The notes: generated by a model from the sequence alone, not told the origin. Positions 10,215 through 18,392 are shown, counted from the first letter of the stretch. The stretch: 64,000 nucleotides of DNA from Marinobacter sp. (GCA_018402255.1 JAGYIS010000008.1:62001-126000), one strand, 5' to 3'. Translations and numbers: made by a program.

Positions 10215-11555
10215 CTATGATTTTCGCGGTAGGGCTACTGCAGCGCTCAGGCCACCTTTTGCGCCGTGGCTGAAGGTTACCCTGCCACCGTAGCGCTGCA
10301 CGATGTCCCGGACAATGGCGAGTCCCAGTCCATGGCCGGGTGTTTGCTCGTCCAGCCGCAGCCCACGGCTGCCAAGGTAATCCAGGTGTTCATCAGCGAC
10401 CCCGGGGCCATCATCCGTAACAACAATCTTCACCTCGTTCGCTGATTCGGTGAGCAAGAGTTCTATGTTGTCAGTGGCCCATTTACCGGCATTATCGAGC
10501 AGGTTGCCGAAAACTTCGTTCAAGTCATGCTCCTCAACGGGCCAACGGTGTTCGTCCGCTAGATCGGTGGCCAGCTCAAACGATTTTTCCGGGTACAAAC
10601 GGCCCAGCATCCACAACAAATCCCTGGCCTGCTTGACCGGCAGTGCGCTTTTTCCGATCTGTGGCCCCGCAAACCGGCTCCGGCGCATCTCGGTTTCAAG
10701 CTGTCTGTCGATGTCGCTGAGCCGGCGAGCCATTTCGTCTCTTAATGCCGGATCCAGTGGCCGGCTGTCGTCCTCAAGTATCTGTCGGACTGCAGCGATG
10801 GGGGTTTTGACACTGTGGGAGAGGTTGGCCAGGGCATCCCGGGAGCGCTCAAGTCGCTGATCCAGCGAATCCAGAAGCTGGTTCAGTTGGTTTACCAGGG
10901 GGCGGAATTCTTCTGGTGCCCGGACATCAATTCGTGAAATGGAGCCACCCTGAAGTTTGGTCAGGGCAGATTGCAGTGAGGCTACTGGCCGCAGCGCGAG
11001 CGCGATGCCCACCCAGATAACAGCAACCAGTAGCAGGATCAGCAGAATCGATACGATGGCTGTCCATGCATGTAACTCCGCCTGGCTTGCTCTGAGCGCG
11101 TCCATGTCCTCGGCTACGATAATGACCATGGGGGCATCCCCAATATTGATTTCGCGGCGGTAGGCCAGGATATCGGATGGCGCGCCCGCTGCGCCCAAGC
11201 CCTGCACCCGAATGCTTCCCTGTTGACTGGTCTCCAACAGTGGTTCGAGCAAGGGGCGCCAGGAGTCCGGAGAGATGGTGGTGGCGGCGGGGGCGTGGAG
11301 CACGAATGCATGGTGGAACACCTCTTCGAAATAGTCCCCGGTCTGCAGTGCATCCAGTTGGCCTCCGGACTGGCGCACCTGCAGCTCCAGAAATGCGACC
11401 TCGTCGTGCAACCTCCCCTCTACGAAGTCCCGCGACATGCGGTCCAACAGTAAACCGTGGACTACCCACGCCAGCGCCATTAACACAATGCCCGAGGGTA
11501 ACAGGAGCGTAAGCAGGGTGGTTCTGACGGAGAGGGGCTTAGTGATCGGCATCAT
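10215..11555 (-). CDS. Sensor histidine kinase, PhoQ-like
   Basis: Membrane sensor kinase of 446 residues from the ATG at 11555 (MMPIT; 11552 is also possible). A longer reading from 11588 would overlap the regulator gene more deeply. One hydrophobic helix near the N-terminus, a periplasmic loop of about 130 residues, a second helix, HAMP-like linker, H-box NLSHSVKTPIA (His247), then an HATPase domain with DDGPGV and GLGLAIV. The NLSHSVKTP box resembles PhoQ. The gene overlaps the end of its response regulator. Its stimulus is not evident; the divergent copper genes and the paired repeats at 12268-12317 suggest it controls copper tolerance, an inference from context. Confidence 0.85.
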   Translation of the reverse strand: MMPITKPLSVRTTLLTLLLPSGIVLMALAWVVHGLLLDRMSRDFVEGRLHDEVAFLELQVRQSGGQLDALQTGDYFEEVFHHAFVLHAPAATTISPDSWRPLLEPLLETSQQGSIRVQGLGAAGAPSDILAYRREINIGDAPMVIIVAEDMDALRASQAELHAWTAIVSILLILLLVAVIWVGIALALRPVASLQSALTKLQGGSISRIDVRAPEEFRPLVNQLNQLLDSLDQRLERSRDALANLSHSVKTPIAAVRQILEDDSRPLDPALRDEMARRLSDIDRQLETEMRRSRFAGPQIGKSALPVKQARDLLWMLGRLYPEKSFELATDLADEHRWPVEEHDLNEVFGNLLDNAGKWATDNIELLLTESANEVKIVVTDDGPGVADEHLDYLGSRGLRLDEQTPGHGLGLAIVRDIVQRYGGRVTFSHGAKGGLSAAVALPRKS

Positions 11556-12207
11556 TGAACAGGTATCCCTGCCCCCGCCGGGTCGCAATGGTTTCGGTAC
11601 CGACCAGCTTTCTTAACCGGCGGATGTAGGCTTCGATGACGTTGTCACTCGGGTTGTCGTTGAGGCTGTAGAGTTGTTCCATGAGCTGGTCTTTGGAGAA
11701 TACGTGCCCCGGGCGGTTCATCAGGCATCTGAGCAGGCGGAATTCGGTGCCCGTCAGGGTGTGTTCGCTGCCATCCAGCATTTTCAGGCTTTGCCGGTTT
11801 TCGTCCAGCTCGAAACGCCCGGCTTTGACAGATGAGGAGACCCGCCCATCGCCGCGCCGGATGATCGCATTGAGGCGGGCAACCAGCTCTTCGGTCTGAA
11901 AGGGTTTGGCCAGGTAGTCATCGGCGCCGGCTTTCAGACCGTCGACCTTGTCTTGCCAATCGCCCCGGGCGGTCAGAATAAGAACTGGAAAATCGATGTG
12001 ATGAGCGCGCCATTGTTTGAGTGCTGTCAAACCATTGCCGTCGGGCAGGCCCAGGTCCAGTACACACACCCGATAGCTTTCCTGTGAGCCCAGAATGCCA
12101 GCTTCTTTTAACGTTTGTGCGACATCGACACTGAAACCTGCTTTTTCAAGCTGACGTGAAAGGCCGTCAGCCAACAGTCGGTCATCCTCTACCAGCAGTA
12201 ATCTCAT
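11539..12207 (-). CDS. Response regulator, OmpR/PhoP family
   Basis: DNA-binding response regulator of 222 residues: receiver domain (acidic pocket EDD at residues 7-9, phospho-acceptor Asp51 in VLDLGLPDGNG, Lys in YLAKPF) and a C-terminal winged helix with TGTEFRLLRCLMNRPG and YIRRLRKLVG. Forms an operon with the downstream PhoQ-like kinase. It is divergent from the cupredoxin/copA/copB operon. Between them lie two CTGAA-N6-CTGAA type direct repeats with 11-base periodicity in opposite orientation, the binding-site architecture of this family. Confidence 0.9.
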   Translation of the reverse strand: MRLLLVEDDRLLADGLSRQLEKAGFSVDVAQTLKEAGILGSQESYRVCVLDLGLPDGNGLTALKQWRAHHIDFPVLILTARGDWQDKVDGLKAGADDYLAKPFQTEELVARLNAIIRRGDGRVSSSVKAGRFELDENRQSLKMLDGSEHTLTGTEFRLLRCLMNRPGHVFSKDQLMEQLYSLNDNPSDNVIEAYIRRLRKLVGTETIATRRGQGYLFNDADH

Positions 12208-12267
12208 CTGAATTGCCCCGTTTGCAGCGGTTACCGGTTGTCCTCCGACGCACTATGCCGCAGTAGT

Positions 12268-12317
12268 CTGAATTCATCCTGAACAGCAATTAATCGGCTT
12301 TTTCAGCAAGAATTCAG
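12268..12317. promoter_or_regulatory. Paired 11-bp direct repeats, likely response-regulator sites
   Basis: CTGAA occurs at 12268-12272 and 12279-12283, and its complement TTCAG at 12302-12306 and 12313-12317. Each pair has the 11-base spacing favoured by tandem-binding OmpR/PhoB regulators. The two pairs face opposite ways inside the divergent promoter region, so one could serve the two-component operon and the other the copper operon. Confidence 0.55.
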
Positions 12318-12413
12318 GTTGGTGGGCCATGGTGTCGGCTGGTCACTCTGCACTCGAATGTTGTGCGCTCCCGGCACCCATTCTACATCAGCCACAATAC
12401 AGGAGACTTTCTG

Positions 12414-12950
12414 ATGACAATAACAAGGTTTATCGCTGCAGCCGCCGCACTGTCGTTCTCAGCCACCGCCTTTGGCGCCGGCACCCATGGCCACGGGCAC
12501 GGACAAAATGCCGCTATCGGTGAACCTGCTGCCGCCTCCGACGCTACCCGCACCGTCACGGTCGCCATGTACGACAACTACTACGAGCCGGAAACCATCG
12601 ACGTACAGCAAGGCGAAGTGGTGCGCTTTGTGGTGGAGAATCACGGCCAACTGGTGCATGAGTTCAATCTGGGAACCCCCGACATGCATGAAGCCCATCA
12701 GGAAGAAATGTCCATGATGGTGGAGCACGGTGTGATCGACGGCGGTCGCATCAACCACGAAATGATGGAAATGGACATGGGTGACGGCCACTCCATGAAA
12801 CATGACGACCCGAACAGCGTTCTGTTGGAGCCTGGCCAGAGCGGGGAGTTGGTCTGGCGCTTTTCCGGTGACACCACTCTGGAGTTCGCCTGTAACGTGC
12901 CCGGGCACTATCAGGCCGGTATGTACGGTGATGTCAGGTTTCAACAGTAA
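12414..12950 (+). CDS. Periplasmic cupredoxin (CopI-like), copper tolerance
   Basis: Exported blue-copper-type protein of 178 residues. ATG at 12414 follows AGGAGA; a signal peptide ends near AFGAGTHGHG. The cupredoxin domain has the first His in QLVHEFNLG and the C-terminal copper loop EFACNVPGHYQAGMYG (Cys, His, Met ligands). A His/Met-rich insert (residues about 80-125, including EMMEMDMGDGHSM) resembles CopI proteins that protect periplasmic enzymes from Cu(I). It is the first gene of a copper operon with copA and copB, 15 bases before copA. Confidence 0.85.
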   Translation: MTITRFIAAAAALSFSATAFGAGTHGHGHGQNAAIGEPAAASDATRTVTVAMYDNYYEPETIDVQQGEVVRFVVENHGQLVHEFNLGTPDMHEAHQEEMSMMVEHGVIDGGRINHEMMEMDMGDGHSMKHDDPNSVLLEPGQSGELVWRFSGDTTLEFACNVPGHYQAGMYGDVRFQQ

Positions 12951-12965
12951 ACGGGAGTCAGCATT

Positions 12966-14699
12966 ATGACCAAGCGTCTGATTGCAGGAGCATTTGCGAT
13001 GCTGCTGTCGATAATGGCATGGGCCGGTGAGTACGATCTGACGGTTGACCGGGTCACCATAGACACCGGTGATTTCAAGAAGCAGGGCATTGGCTACAAC
13101 GGTTCTTCGCCCGGGCCGGTGCTCCGGTTCAAAGAAGGCGAAGAGGCGGTCATCAACGTCACCAACAACCTTGATGAGACAACGTCGGTACATTGGCACG
13201 GGCTGATCCTGCCGTTTGACCAGGACGGCGTGCCGGGCGTCAGCTTTCCGGGCATCCCACCCGGGGAGACCTTTACCTACCGGTTTCCCGTTGTGCAGGC
13301 AGGCACCTACTGGTACCACAGCCATTCCGGATTTCAGGAGCCTGATGGTGCCTATGGGGCCATCGTGATCGAACCCGAGGGCCGGGAGCCATTCCGGTAT
13401 GACCGTGATTATGTGGTTCAGCTGGCGGATAAGCACCCGCACTCTGGCGATCGCGTCATGCGGAACCTGAAGTCGTCTCCGGATTACTACAATCGCCAGC
13501 AGCAGACGGTGGTGGACTTCTTTGCAGAATCCCGCGACAACGGCTTCATGGCGACCCTTCGTGATCGCATGATGTGGGGCCAGATGCGCATGATGAAGGC
13601 GGACGTTGAAGATGTGCAGGGCTTTACCGGCCTGATCAATGGCAAGGGCCCGGAGCAGAACTGGACCGGCCTGTTCAAACCTGGTGAACGGGTGCGCCTG
13701 CGCTTCATCAACTCTTCTGCGATGACCTATTTTGACGTGCGCATCCCGGGCCTGAAGATGACCGTGGTGCAGGCTGACGGCAATAACGTGAGGCCGGTCA
13801 GCGTGGACGAGTTCCGTATTGGGGTGGCGGAAACGTACGACGTTATCGTTCATATCCGGGATGAAGAGGCCTACACCATTTTCGCTGAATCCATGGGCCG
13901 TTCGGGCTTTGCCAGGGGGACCTTGGCGCCCCGTGAAGGCATGGTTGCCGAGGTGCCTGAACTTCGGGACGCGCCGATGCTGACGATGGCAGACATGGCG
14001 GGCCACATGGATCATGGCTCAATGGACCATGGAAGCATGGACCACGGCAGTATGGATCACGGCTCGATGGACCATGGAAGCATGGACCACGGCAGTATGG
14101 ATCATGGTTCGATGGATCACGGAAGCATGAAGCAAGGCGATATGGATCACTCGGCGCATATGGGGGACACGCAGCAAGACCCGTTCTATGCAAGCGGAAG
14201 CGGCCTGCTGCCAAAGGCCAGCAATGGTGGCAAGTTTCTCTCCTACGCTGACCTCAAAGCCCAGAGCCCTTTGTATGAAGAGCGTGAGCCAACCCGCGAG
14301 ATCGAGATGCGGCTGACCGGCAACATGGAGCGCTATGAGTGGAGTATTAATGGCATCAAATATGAGGATTCGGATCCGATAGTGCTGCAGTATGGTGAGC
14401 GGGTGCGCTTCAAATTCGTCAACGAAACCATGATGACCCACCCGATGCACCTGCACGGCATGTGGTCGATTCTGGACGTGGACGCCGGCCAGTGGAATCC
14501 GATCAAACACGTGATCAGTGTGGCACCCGCGACCACGGTATATATGGAAACCGAGGTAGATGCGCCGGGTGAATGGGTATTCCACTGTCACCTGTCTTAT
14601 CACGCCGCAGCGGGCATGTTCCGAAAGGTCGTTGTAGAGGGCGGCCCTGAAGAAGAGGTGGTGACCGGGCAAGCGGATACGCAAGGAGATGACGCATGA
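12966..14699 (+). CDS. copA: Multicopper oxidase CopA, copper resistance
   Basis: Periplasmic multicopper oxidase of 577 residues, of the PcoA/CopA family, thought to oxidise Cu(I) to Cu(II). Signal peptide residues 1-20. All four copper-binding blocks are present: HWHGLILPFDQDGVPG (about residue 76), WYHSHSGFQEPDG (about residue 116), HPMHLHGMW, and the terminal HCHLSYHAAAGMF. Between domains two and three sits a metal-binding repeat of eight MDHGS units (residues about 348-387). The signal peptide lacks an obvious twin-arginine, unlike many CopA proteins. The stop overlaps the copB start. Confidence 0.93.
   Translation: MTKRLIAGAFAMLLSIMAWAGEYDLTVDRVTIDTGDFKKQGIGYNGSSPGPVLRFKEGEEAVINVTNNLDETTSVHWHGLILPFDQDGVPGVSFPGIPPGETFTYRFPVVQAGTYWYHSHSGFQEPDGAYGAIVIEPEGREPFRYDRDYVVQLADKHPHSGDRVMRNLKSSPDYYNRQQQTVVDFFAESRDNGFMATLRDRMMWGQMRMMKADVEDVQGFTGLINGKGPEQNWTGLFKPGERVRLRFINSSAMTYFDVRIPGLKMTVVQADGNNVRPVSVDEFRIGVAETYDVIVHIRDEEAYTIFAESMGRSGFARGTLAPREGMVAEVPELRDAPMLTMADMAGHMDHGSMDHGSMDHGSMDHGSMDHGSMDHGSMDHGSMDHGSMKQGDMDHSAHMGDTQQDPFYASGSGLLPKASNGGKFLSYADLKAQSPLYEEREPTREIEMRLTGNMERYEWSINGIKYEDSDPIVLQYGERVRFKFVNETMMTHPMHLHGMWSILDVDAGQWNPIKHVISVAPATTVYMETEVDAPGEWVFHCHLSYHAAAGMFRKVVVEGGPEEEVVTGQADTQGDDA
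14007..14141 (+). repeat. 45-bp tandem repeat encoding MDHGS units in copA
   Basis: Three tandem 45-base units at 14007, 14052 and 14097, each encoding three pentapeptides. The first two units are nearly identical; the third is diverged and ends in MKQGD. Inside each unit the pentapeptide codons differ, so the 45-base period is a higher-order duplication of an older 15-base repeat. In frame with copA. Confidence 0.9.
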
Positions 14700-15439
14700 G
14701 CGCTGATAAATATCTGGTTGCCACATTGTCTGCTGCGCTGGGGTTGAGCCTGTTGCCAGCGCAGGTTGCTGCTGATATGGCGGTTAATGCTCACAGCGCC
14801 ACCGCTTTCTGGGGTGTGAGTGCCGAAAAATTTGAGTATCGCTACAGCGATTCCGATGAAGAGCTGGCAGTGATTGAATCCGATGCCTGGTACGGCAGCG
14901 ACGAACTGAAGTTTCGGTGGCAGTTCACGGGGGAGTGGGAGGAAGCCCACAACGCGTGGGAAACCCTGGAAAACCAGTTTCTGGCCCAGGCCCCCATCGA
15001 TGACTTCTGGGACGCCAAGGCAGGTATTCGCATAGATACACCGGAGGGCCCGGACCGCGTCTACGGCGTGATCGGGCTGACTGGCCTGGCGCCGTACTGG
15101 TTCGAGATCGACACCAACCTGTATGTCAGTGACGAGGGCGACGCCTCGGTGGATTTTGAGGCCGAGTACGAGCTGTTGATCACCAATTACTGGATTGTCT
15201 CCGCTACCTTTGAAACCCTGCTGGCGTTCTCTGAAGATCGGGAAATCGGCGTGGGTAAAGGGGTCAACTCGACAGAAGTCGGGTTGCGGCTGAGTTATGA
15301 CCTGATCGATCGCTCCTTCTCACCCTATGTGGGCGTAGTCCATGAGCGCAAATACGGCGACACAGCCGATCTCGCCCGCGCCAGCGGCGGTGGCACCGAG
15401 GACTGGTTTGCGGTGGTGGGTGCCCGCCTGGCGTTTTGA
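14696..15439 (+). CDS. copB: Copper resistance protein CopB (outer membrane)
   Basis: CopB/PcoB-type outer-membrane protein of 247 residues. The signal peptide ends near QVAADMAV. The mature part alternates short polar and aromatic strands of a predicted beta barrel (KFRWQFTGEW, YELLITNYWIVSATFETLLAF, VGLRLSYDL) and ends in Phe. The family block FSPYVGVVHERKYGDTADLAR near the C-terminus is typical of CopB. The Met/His-rich N-terminal extension of plasmid PcoB is absent. ATG overlaps the copA stop (ATGA), so translation is coupled. Confidence 0.9.
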   Translation: MSADKYLVATLSAALGLSLLPAQVAADMAVNAHSATAFWGVSAEKFEYRYSDSDEELAVIESDAWYGSDELKFRWQFTGEWEEAHNAWETLENQFLAQAPIDDFWDAKAGIRIDTPEGPDRVYGVIGLTGLAPYWFEIDTNLYVSDEGDASVDFEAEYELLITNYWIVSATFETLLAFSEDREIGVGKGVNSTEVGLRLSYDLIDRSFSPYVGVVHERKYGDTADLARASGGGTEDWFAVVGARLAF

Positions 15440-15499
15440 TGCCCGGTTCCCATGCCTGAAGGCTACAATGAGAACGACTCACGGCATGGGAGCGTAATT

Positions 15500-15850
15500 A
15501 TGAGCTGGATTATTACCAAATACGCCATCACCGCTGCGCTGGTGGTATTGGTCTCGGAAGTGGCAAAGCGCAGCGACAAACTCGGCGCACTGATTGCCGC
15601 GCTGCCCATGGTGACTGTGCTGGCGATGGTCTGGATGTATGTTGAACATCAGCCGGCAGACAAGATCGCCAATCATGCCTGGTACACCTTCTGGTATGTG
15701 CTGCCTACCTTGCCGATGTTTTTGTTGTTTCCGTTTCTGCTGCCCCGGTTAGGATTCTGGGTTTCGCTGGGGATGGGCGCTCTGGTGACTATTGTCAGTT
15801 TTGTTTTTGTTGCCTTTGTTGTGCGGCGCTTCGGCATCGCTCTGATGTGA
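15500..15850 (+). CDS. DUF3147 family inner-membrane protein
   Basis: Small membrane protein of 116 residues with about four helices. ATG at 15500 (MSWIITKYA) follows a GGGAG site and is preferred over an in-frame ATG at 15452. The sequence has the DUF3147-type pattern: VVLVSEVAKRSDKLGALIAA, then VEHQPADKIANHAWYTFWYV and LPMFLLFPFLLPRLGFW. Biochemical function is unknown. It lies 60 bases after copB on the same strand, but nothing ties it to copper. Confidence 0.78.
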   Translation: MSWIITKYAITAALVVLVSEVAKRSDKLGALIAALPMVTVLAMVWMYVEHQPADKIANHAWYTFWYVLPTLPMFLLFPFLLPRLGFWVSLGMGALVTIVSFVFVAFVVRRFGIALM

Positions 15851-15879
15851 CTTTTTGTACCGGGTAAAACTTGACCGGG

Positions 15880-15893
15880 ATGATCTCAATCAA
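15880..15893. promoter_or_regulatory. Candidate FNR/ANR/DNR box upstream of the flavocytochrome operon
   Basis: ATGATCTCAATCAA matches TTGAT-N4-ATCAA at nine of ten conserved positions. It lies 115 bases before the small open frame at 16001 and about 240 before the ferric-reductase-like gene. A start site near 15928 would fit an activator at -41.5. Confidence 0.55.
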
Positions 15894-16000
15894 TCCTCGC
15901 GTTCATGGCGGCGTCCAGGAGCTGCCGTTTCAGGCCCAATTCAGTTTTATGGTCTTTACTGTAGCTGAAGCTCATCAATACTGATGGAAAGGAAGATGTC

Positions 16001-16102
16001 ATGACCAGATTTGCTCGTTTGGTGGCCTGTTTCGTGCTCGTTTCGACGCCCCTGATGGTGCAAATGCTGGAGCACCAGGCGCAGAGTCAGAGAGGACGTT
16101 AG
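16001..16102 (+). CDS. Small hydrophobic peptide (33 aa), unrecognised
   Basis: Open frame of 33 codons starting MTRFARLVACFVLVSTP and ending HQAQSQRGR. ATG at 16001 is preceded by a purine-rich GGAAAGGAAG site. The N-terminal half is a single hydrophobic stretch after two arginines, like a signal peptide or one-helix membrane peptide; the rest is short and polar. It lies between the candidate anaerobic box and the ferric-reductase-like gene, with its stop 25 bases before that gene. It could be a real small protein or a leader peptide. No family is recognised. Confidence 0.45.
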   Translation: MTRFARLVACFVLVSTPLMVQMLEHQAQSQRGR

Positions 16103-16126
16103 GTAACACACTGACACGGAGTGTTT

Positions 16127-17446
16127 ATGGTTTTCAGAAAATATCCCGGTGACCTGTTGTTGCTGGGGCTTCTGTTGCTGCCGGTGATAGTTGTTGCTCC
16201 AGGGATACCCTGGACTGAGCAGGGCTGGCTGTATTCTCTGGCTGAGCTGGCCGGGGTGTTTGCTCTGTCCGCGTTTCTGCTGGCGGGCATGCTGTCAGCC
16301 CGTGTTCCCGGTACCGATCCCTGGTTCGGTGGTCTGGTGCGGGTTTGGGTCGTGCATCGCTGGCTGGGGGTCTCGGCGTTTATGCTGGTGATGGTCCATG
16401 TGCTGTTGTTGGCGCTGGCCATGCTGCCGGTGTCGCTGGGGGCCAGTGTTACCACGCTGTTTCCGCCTCTGAGCCATTGGCAGGTCTGGGCGGGCTGGGC
16501 CGCGTTTGTCGCCATGCTGATCTTCATTGCGCCCACGCTGGGTTTCTTTGGCACTCTGCACTATCAAAACTGGAAACGCCTGCACCTGTTGTCGGCGCCG
16601 GCACTGGTGTTGGCGTTGGTGCACACCCTGATGCTCTCGACTACGGTCTGGGTCTGGTGGCTGCTCTCGGTGCTGGCTCTGGCGGCCATCGCCTGGCGCA
16701 AACTGCTGTCGCCCCGGCTGGCCAGGAAGCTCTATTTGGTAGAAGGCATCGATAGGCTCGCCCGTGGGGTGGTGGAGCTGCGCCTGCGCCCGAAGGGCAA
16801 GGGGATTCGCTGGCAGGCCGGGCAGTTTGTGTATCTGACACCGATGGACGCCTCGCTGGCGGCCGGGTATCGGGAAGAGCACCCTTACACCATTGCCTCG
16901 GGCTCGGGAGACGATGAACTGAGAATCGGCATCAAAGCGGTTGGCGATGCTACTCAGGCGCTCATGGACATCAACCCGGGCGCGGAGGTGCGAGTTGAAG
17001 GCCCTTATGGAATCTTTTTCGAAGAAACCGGAGGCAAGCAAGCGGCCCCGGTTGGGCCAGAGCCGCAGCGCAAGCAGTTGTGGCTGGCGGGCGGTATTGG
17101 CATTACACCGTTTGTCTCGGGTGCCCGGGACCGGATGGAGAACAGGGATAGGCAACGGCCGGCCGCCAGCCTCTTCTACCTGGCCAACCGGCCGGAGCGG
17201 GCCTATTACCTGGACGAACTGGCCCGCATTGCCGAGGCCTGCGAAGGCTTTGATGTGCATACCCATTACATGAACGAGCACGGTGTGATCACCCGGGATT
17301 ACCTGGCCGGGCACTGCCCGGATTACGCTGAGCGAGAGATCTACATGTGCGGGCCACCGGGCATGATCAGCCACCTGCAAACCCTGCTCAGGCACGAAGG
17401 AGTGCCAGCCCATCGCATTCACACGGAGGCGTTTGACTTCTTATGA
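16127..17446 (+). CDS. Ferric-reductase-like transmembrane flavocytochrome (FAD/NAD binding)
   Basis: Membrane oxidoreductase of 439 residues. The first 200 residues form a ferric-reductase-type heme b domain of about six helices with paired His (VVHRWLGVSAFMLVMVHVLL and LHLLSAPALVLALVHTLML). A ferredoxin-NADP reductase-type module follows: FAD site EEHPYTIASGSGDDELRIGI, nucleotide motif WLAGGIGITPFVSGARDR, and C-terminal YMCGPPGMI. This predicts electron flow from cytosolic NAD(P)H to heme b and outward. ATG at 16127 is favoured over GTG at 16121 because of GGAG spacing. The stop overlaps the cytochrome b5/FMN protein, its likely electron acceptor. Confidence 0.85.
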   Translation: MVFRKYPGDLLLLGLLLLPVIVVAPGIPWTEQGWLYSLAELAGVFALSAFLLAGMLSARVPGTDPWFGGLVRVWVVHRWLGVSAFMLVMVHVLLLALAMLPVSLGASVTTLFPPLSHWQVWAGWAAFVAMLIFIAPTLGFFGTLHYQNWKRLHLLSAPALVLALVHTLMLSTTVWVWWLLSVLALAAIAWRKLLSPRLARKLYLVEGIDRLARGVVELRLRPKGKGIRWQAGQFVYLTPMDASLAAGYREEHPYTIASGSGDDELRIGIKAVGDATQALMDINPGAEVRVEGPYGIFFEETGGKQAAPVGPEPQRKQLWLAGGIGITPFVSGARDRMENRDRQRPAASLFYLANRPERAYYLDELARIAEACEGFDVHTHYMNEHGVITRDYLAGHCPDYAEREIYMCGPPGMISHLQTLLRHEGVPAHRIHTEAFDFL

Positions 17447-18276
17447 CCAGCAACCGAATTGCCTACACCTCGCTTGTTGCCTTTGTCAGTGTGGTACTGA
17501 CCCTGGTGGTGGTTAACCTGGTTCAGGGTAGCCCGGACACTTCATCTGCCAGTGCAGGTGGCAGTGCCAGTGATGAGGCAGTTTACCGTCTTGATCAGGT
17601 GGCTGAGCACAATCATGCCGGCAGTTGCTGGAAGGTGATTGACGGTGTGGTGTACGACCTTACCGAGTATTTGCCGAATCACCCGACGGAGGAAGAGGTC
17701 TTCACTCGCTGGTGCGGCAAAGAGGCTACCCTGGCCTGGCTCGATAAGGGCAACGGTCGGCCCCACAGCCCCCGAGCTGCCGCGAGGCTGGAGAACTACC
17801 GGATTGGCGTGATTGAAGGGGGCAGTCCAGCCCCGGCGCCGGCTGTATCTGCAGTACCTTCCCCAAAGCCGGTTACCGGTGATGATAATCAGGGCAGGAT
17901 GATACTGGGGCTGGCTCCGGGTAACTATCTGGATGGCACCTACCGGGGCAACTTCATCGACCGGGGGCAGAACCAGGTTGGCCTGCAGTTCCGGCTTGAG
18001 GCTGGCCGGATCAAGGGGATGTCTTATCGGCAGCTGTTCTACAGGGATCAGGATTACCTGAAGCTTGATGATACCGCCGACCTTTACCCGGTTTTACGCC
18101 AGTACCAGCAGCTTGCCGAACGGCTGGAAGGCGAGCCGGTGGAGGCCATTTTCCGGCTGTATCAGGCAGAGAACGTGGTGGATGATATTGACGGATACTC
18201 TGGCGCAACGTTGCGAGGGGCGAAGGTGATCAGCGCCTTTCGTGATGGCCTGAACCGGGGTGTGTACAGCTGGTAG
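17443..18276 (+). CDS. Membrane-anchored cytochrome b5 / FMN-binding domain protein
   Basis: Fusion of 277 residues: an N-terminal membrane anchor or signal (residues 8-28), a Ser/Gly linker, a cytochrome b5-like domain (LPNHPTEEEVFTRWCG; second His in HSPRAAARLENYRIG), a Pro/Ala linker (about 125-145) and a C-terminal FMN_bind domain. The last has DGYSGAT at residues 250-256, the motif where ApbE attaches FMN to the Thr (Thr256). The heme-ligand HPGG of b5 is HPTE here. ATGA overlap with the ferric-reductase-like gene implies one redox chain, NAD(P)H to FAD to heme b to b5/FMN outside the membrane. Terminal acceptor unknown. No apbE is in the window. Confidence 0.85.
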   Translation: MTSNRIAYTSLVAFVSVVLTLVVVNLVQGSPDTSSASAGGSASDEAVYRLDQVAEHNHAGSCWKVIDGVVYDLTEYLPNHPTEEEVFTRWCGKEATLAWLDKGNGRPHSPRAAARLENYRIGVIEGGSPAPAPAVSAVPSPKPVTGDDNQGRMILGLAPGNYLDGTYRGNFIDRGQNQVGLQFRLEAGRIKGMSYRQLFYRDQDYLKLDDTADLYPVLRQYQQLAERLEGEPVEAIFRLYQAENVVDDIDGYSGATLRGAKVISAFRDGLNRGVYSW

Positions 18277-18360
18277 GCCGGTTGTTAACGGCAGATGAGC
18301 GCCTGCCCGTGCGCATGTTTTCCGGCCGGTGGCCAGACTATGTTAGGCTTTTGGGAACTT

Positions 18361-18392
18361 TAACAGGGGGTTAGCGAACCAACTCCCTGTTA
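18361..18392 (+). other. Nested inverted repeat in the mrp leader
   Basis: TAACAGGG (18361-18368) pairs with CCCTGTTA (18385-18392), and inside it GGTT (18369-18372) pairs with AACC (18377-18380) around an AGCG loop. The hairpin ends 11 bases before the ribosome site of mrpE. It may be an mRNA structure or an operator. No T-run follows, so a simple terminator is unlikely. Confidence 0.45.

Noticed and set aside
12459..14015. Long open frame (518 codons) on the minus strand across the cupredoxin and copA genes
   Set aside because: It is antisense to two clear genes, has a His/Arg-rich composition typical of shadow frames in GC-rich DNA and no recognisable domain or ribosome site.
14007..14141. 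Regular repeats that could suggest a CRISPR array
   Set aside because: Repeats are contiguous, in frame with copA and encode MDHGS; there are no unique spacers or cas genes.
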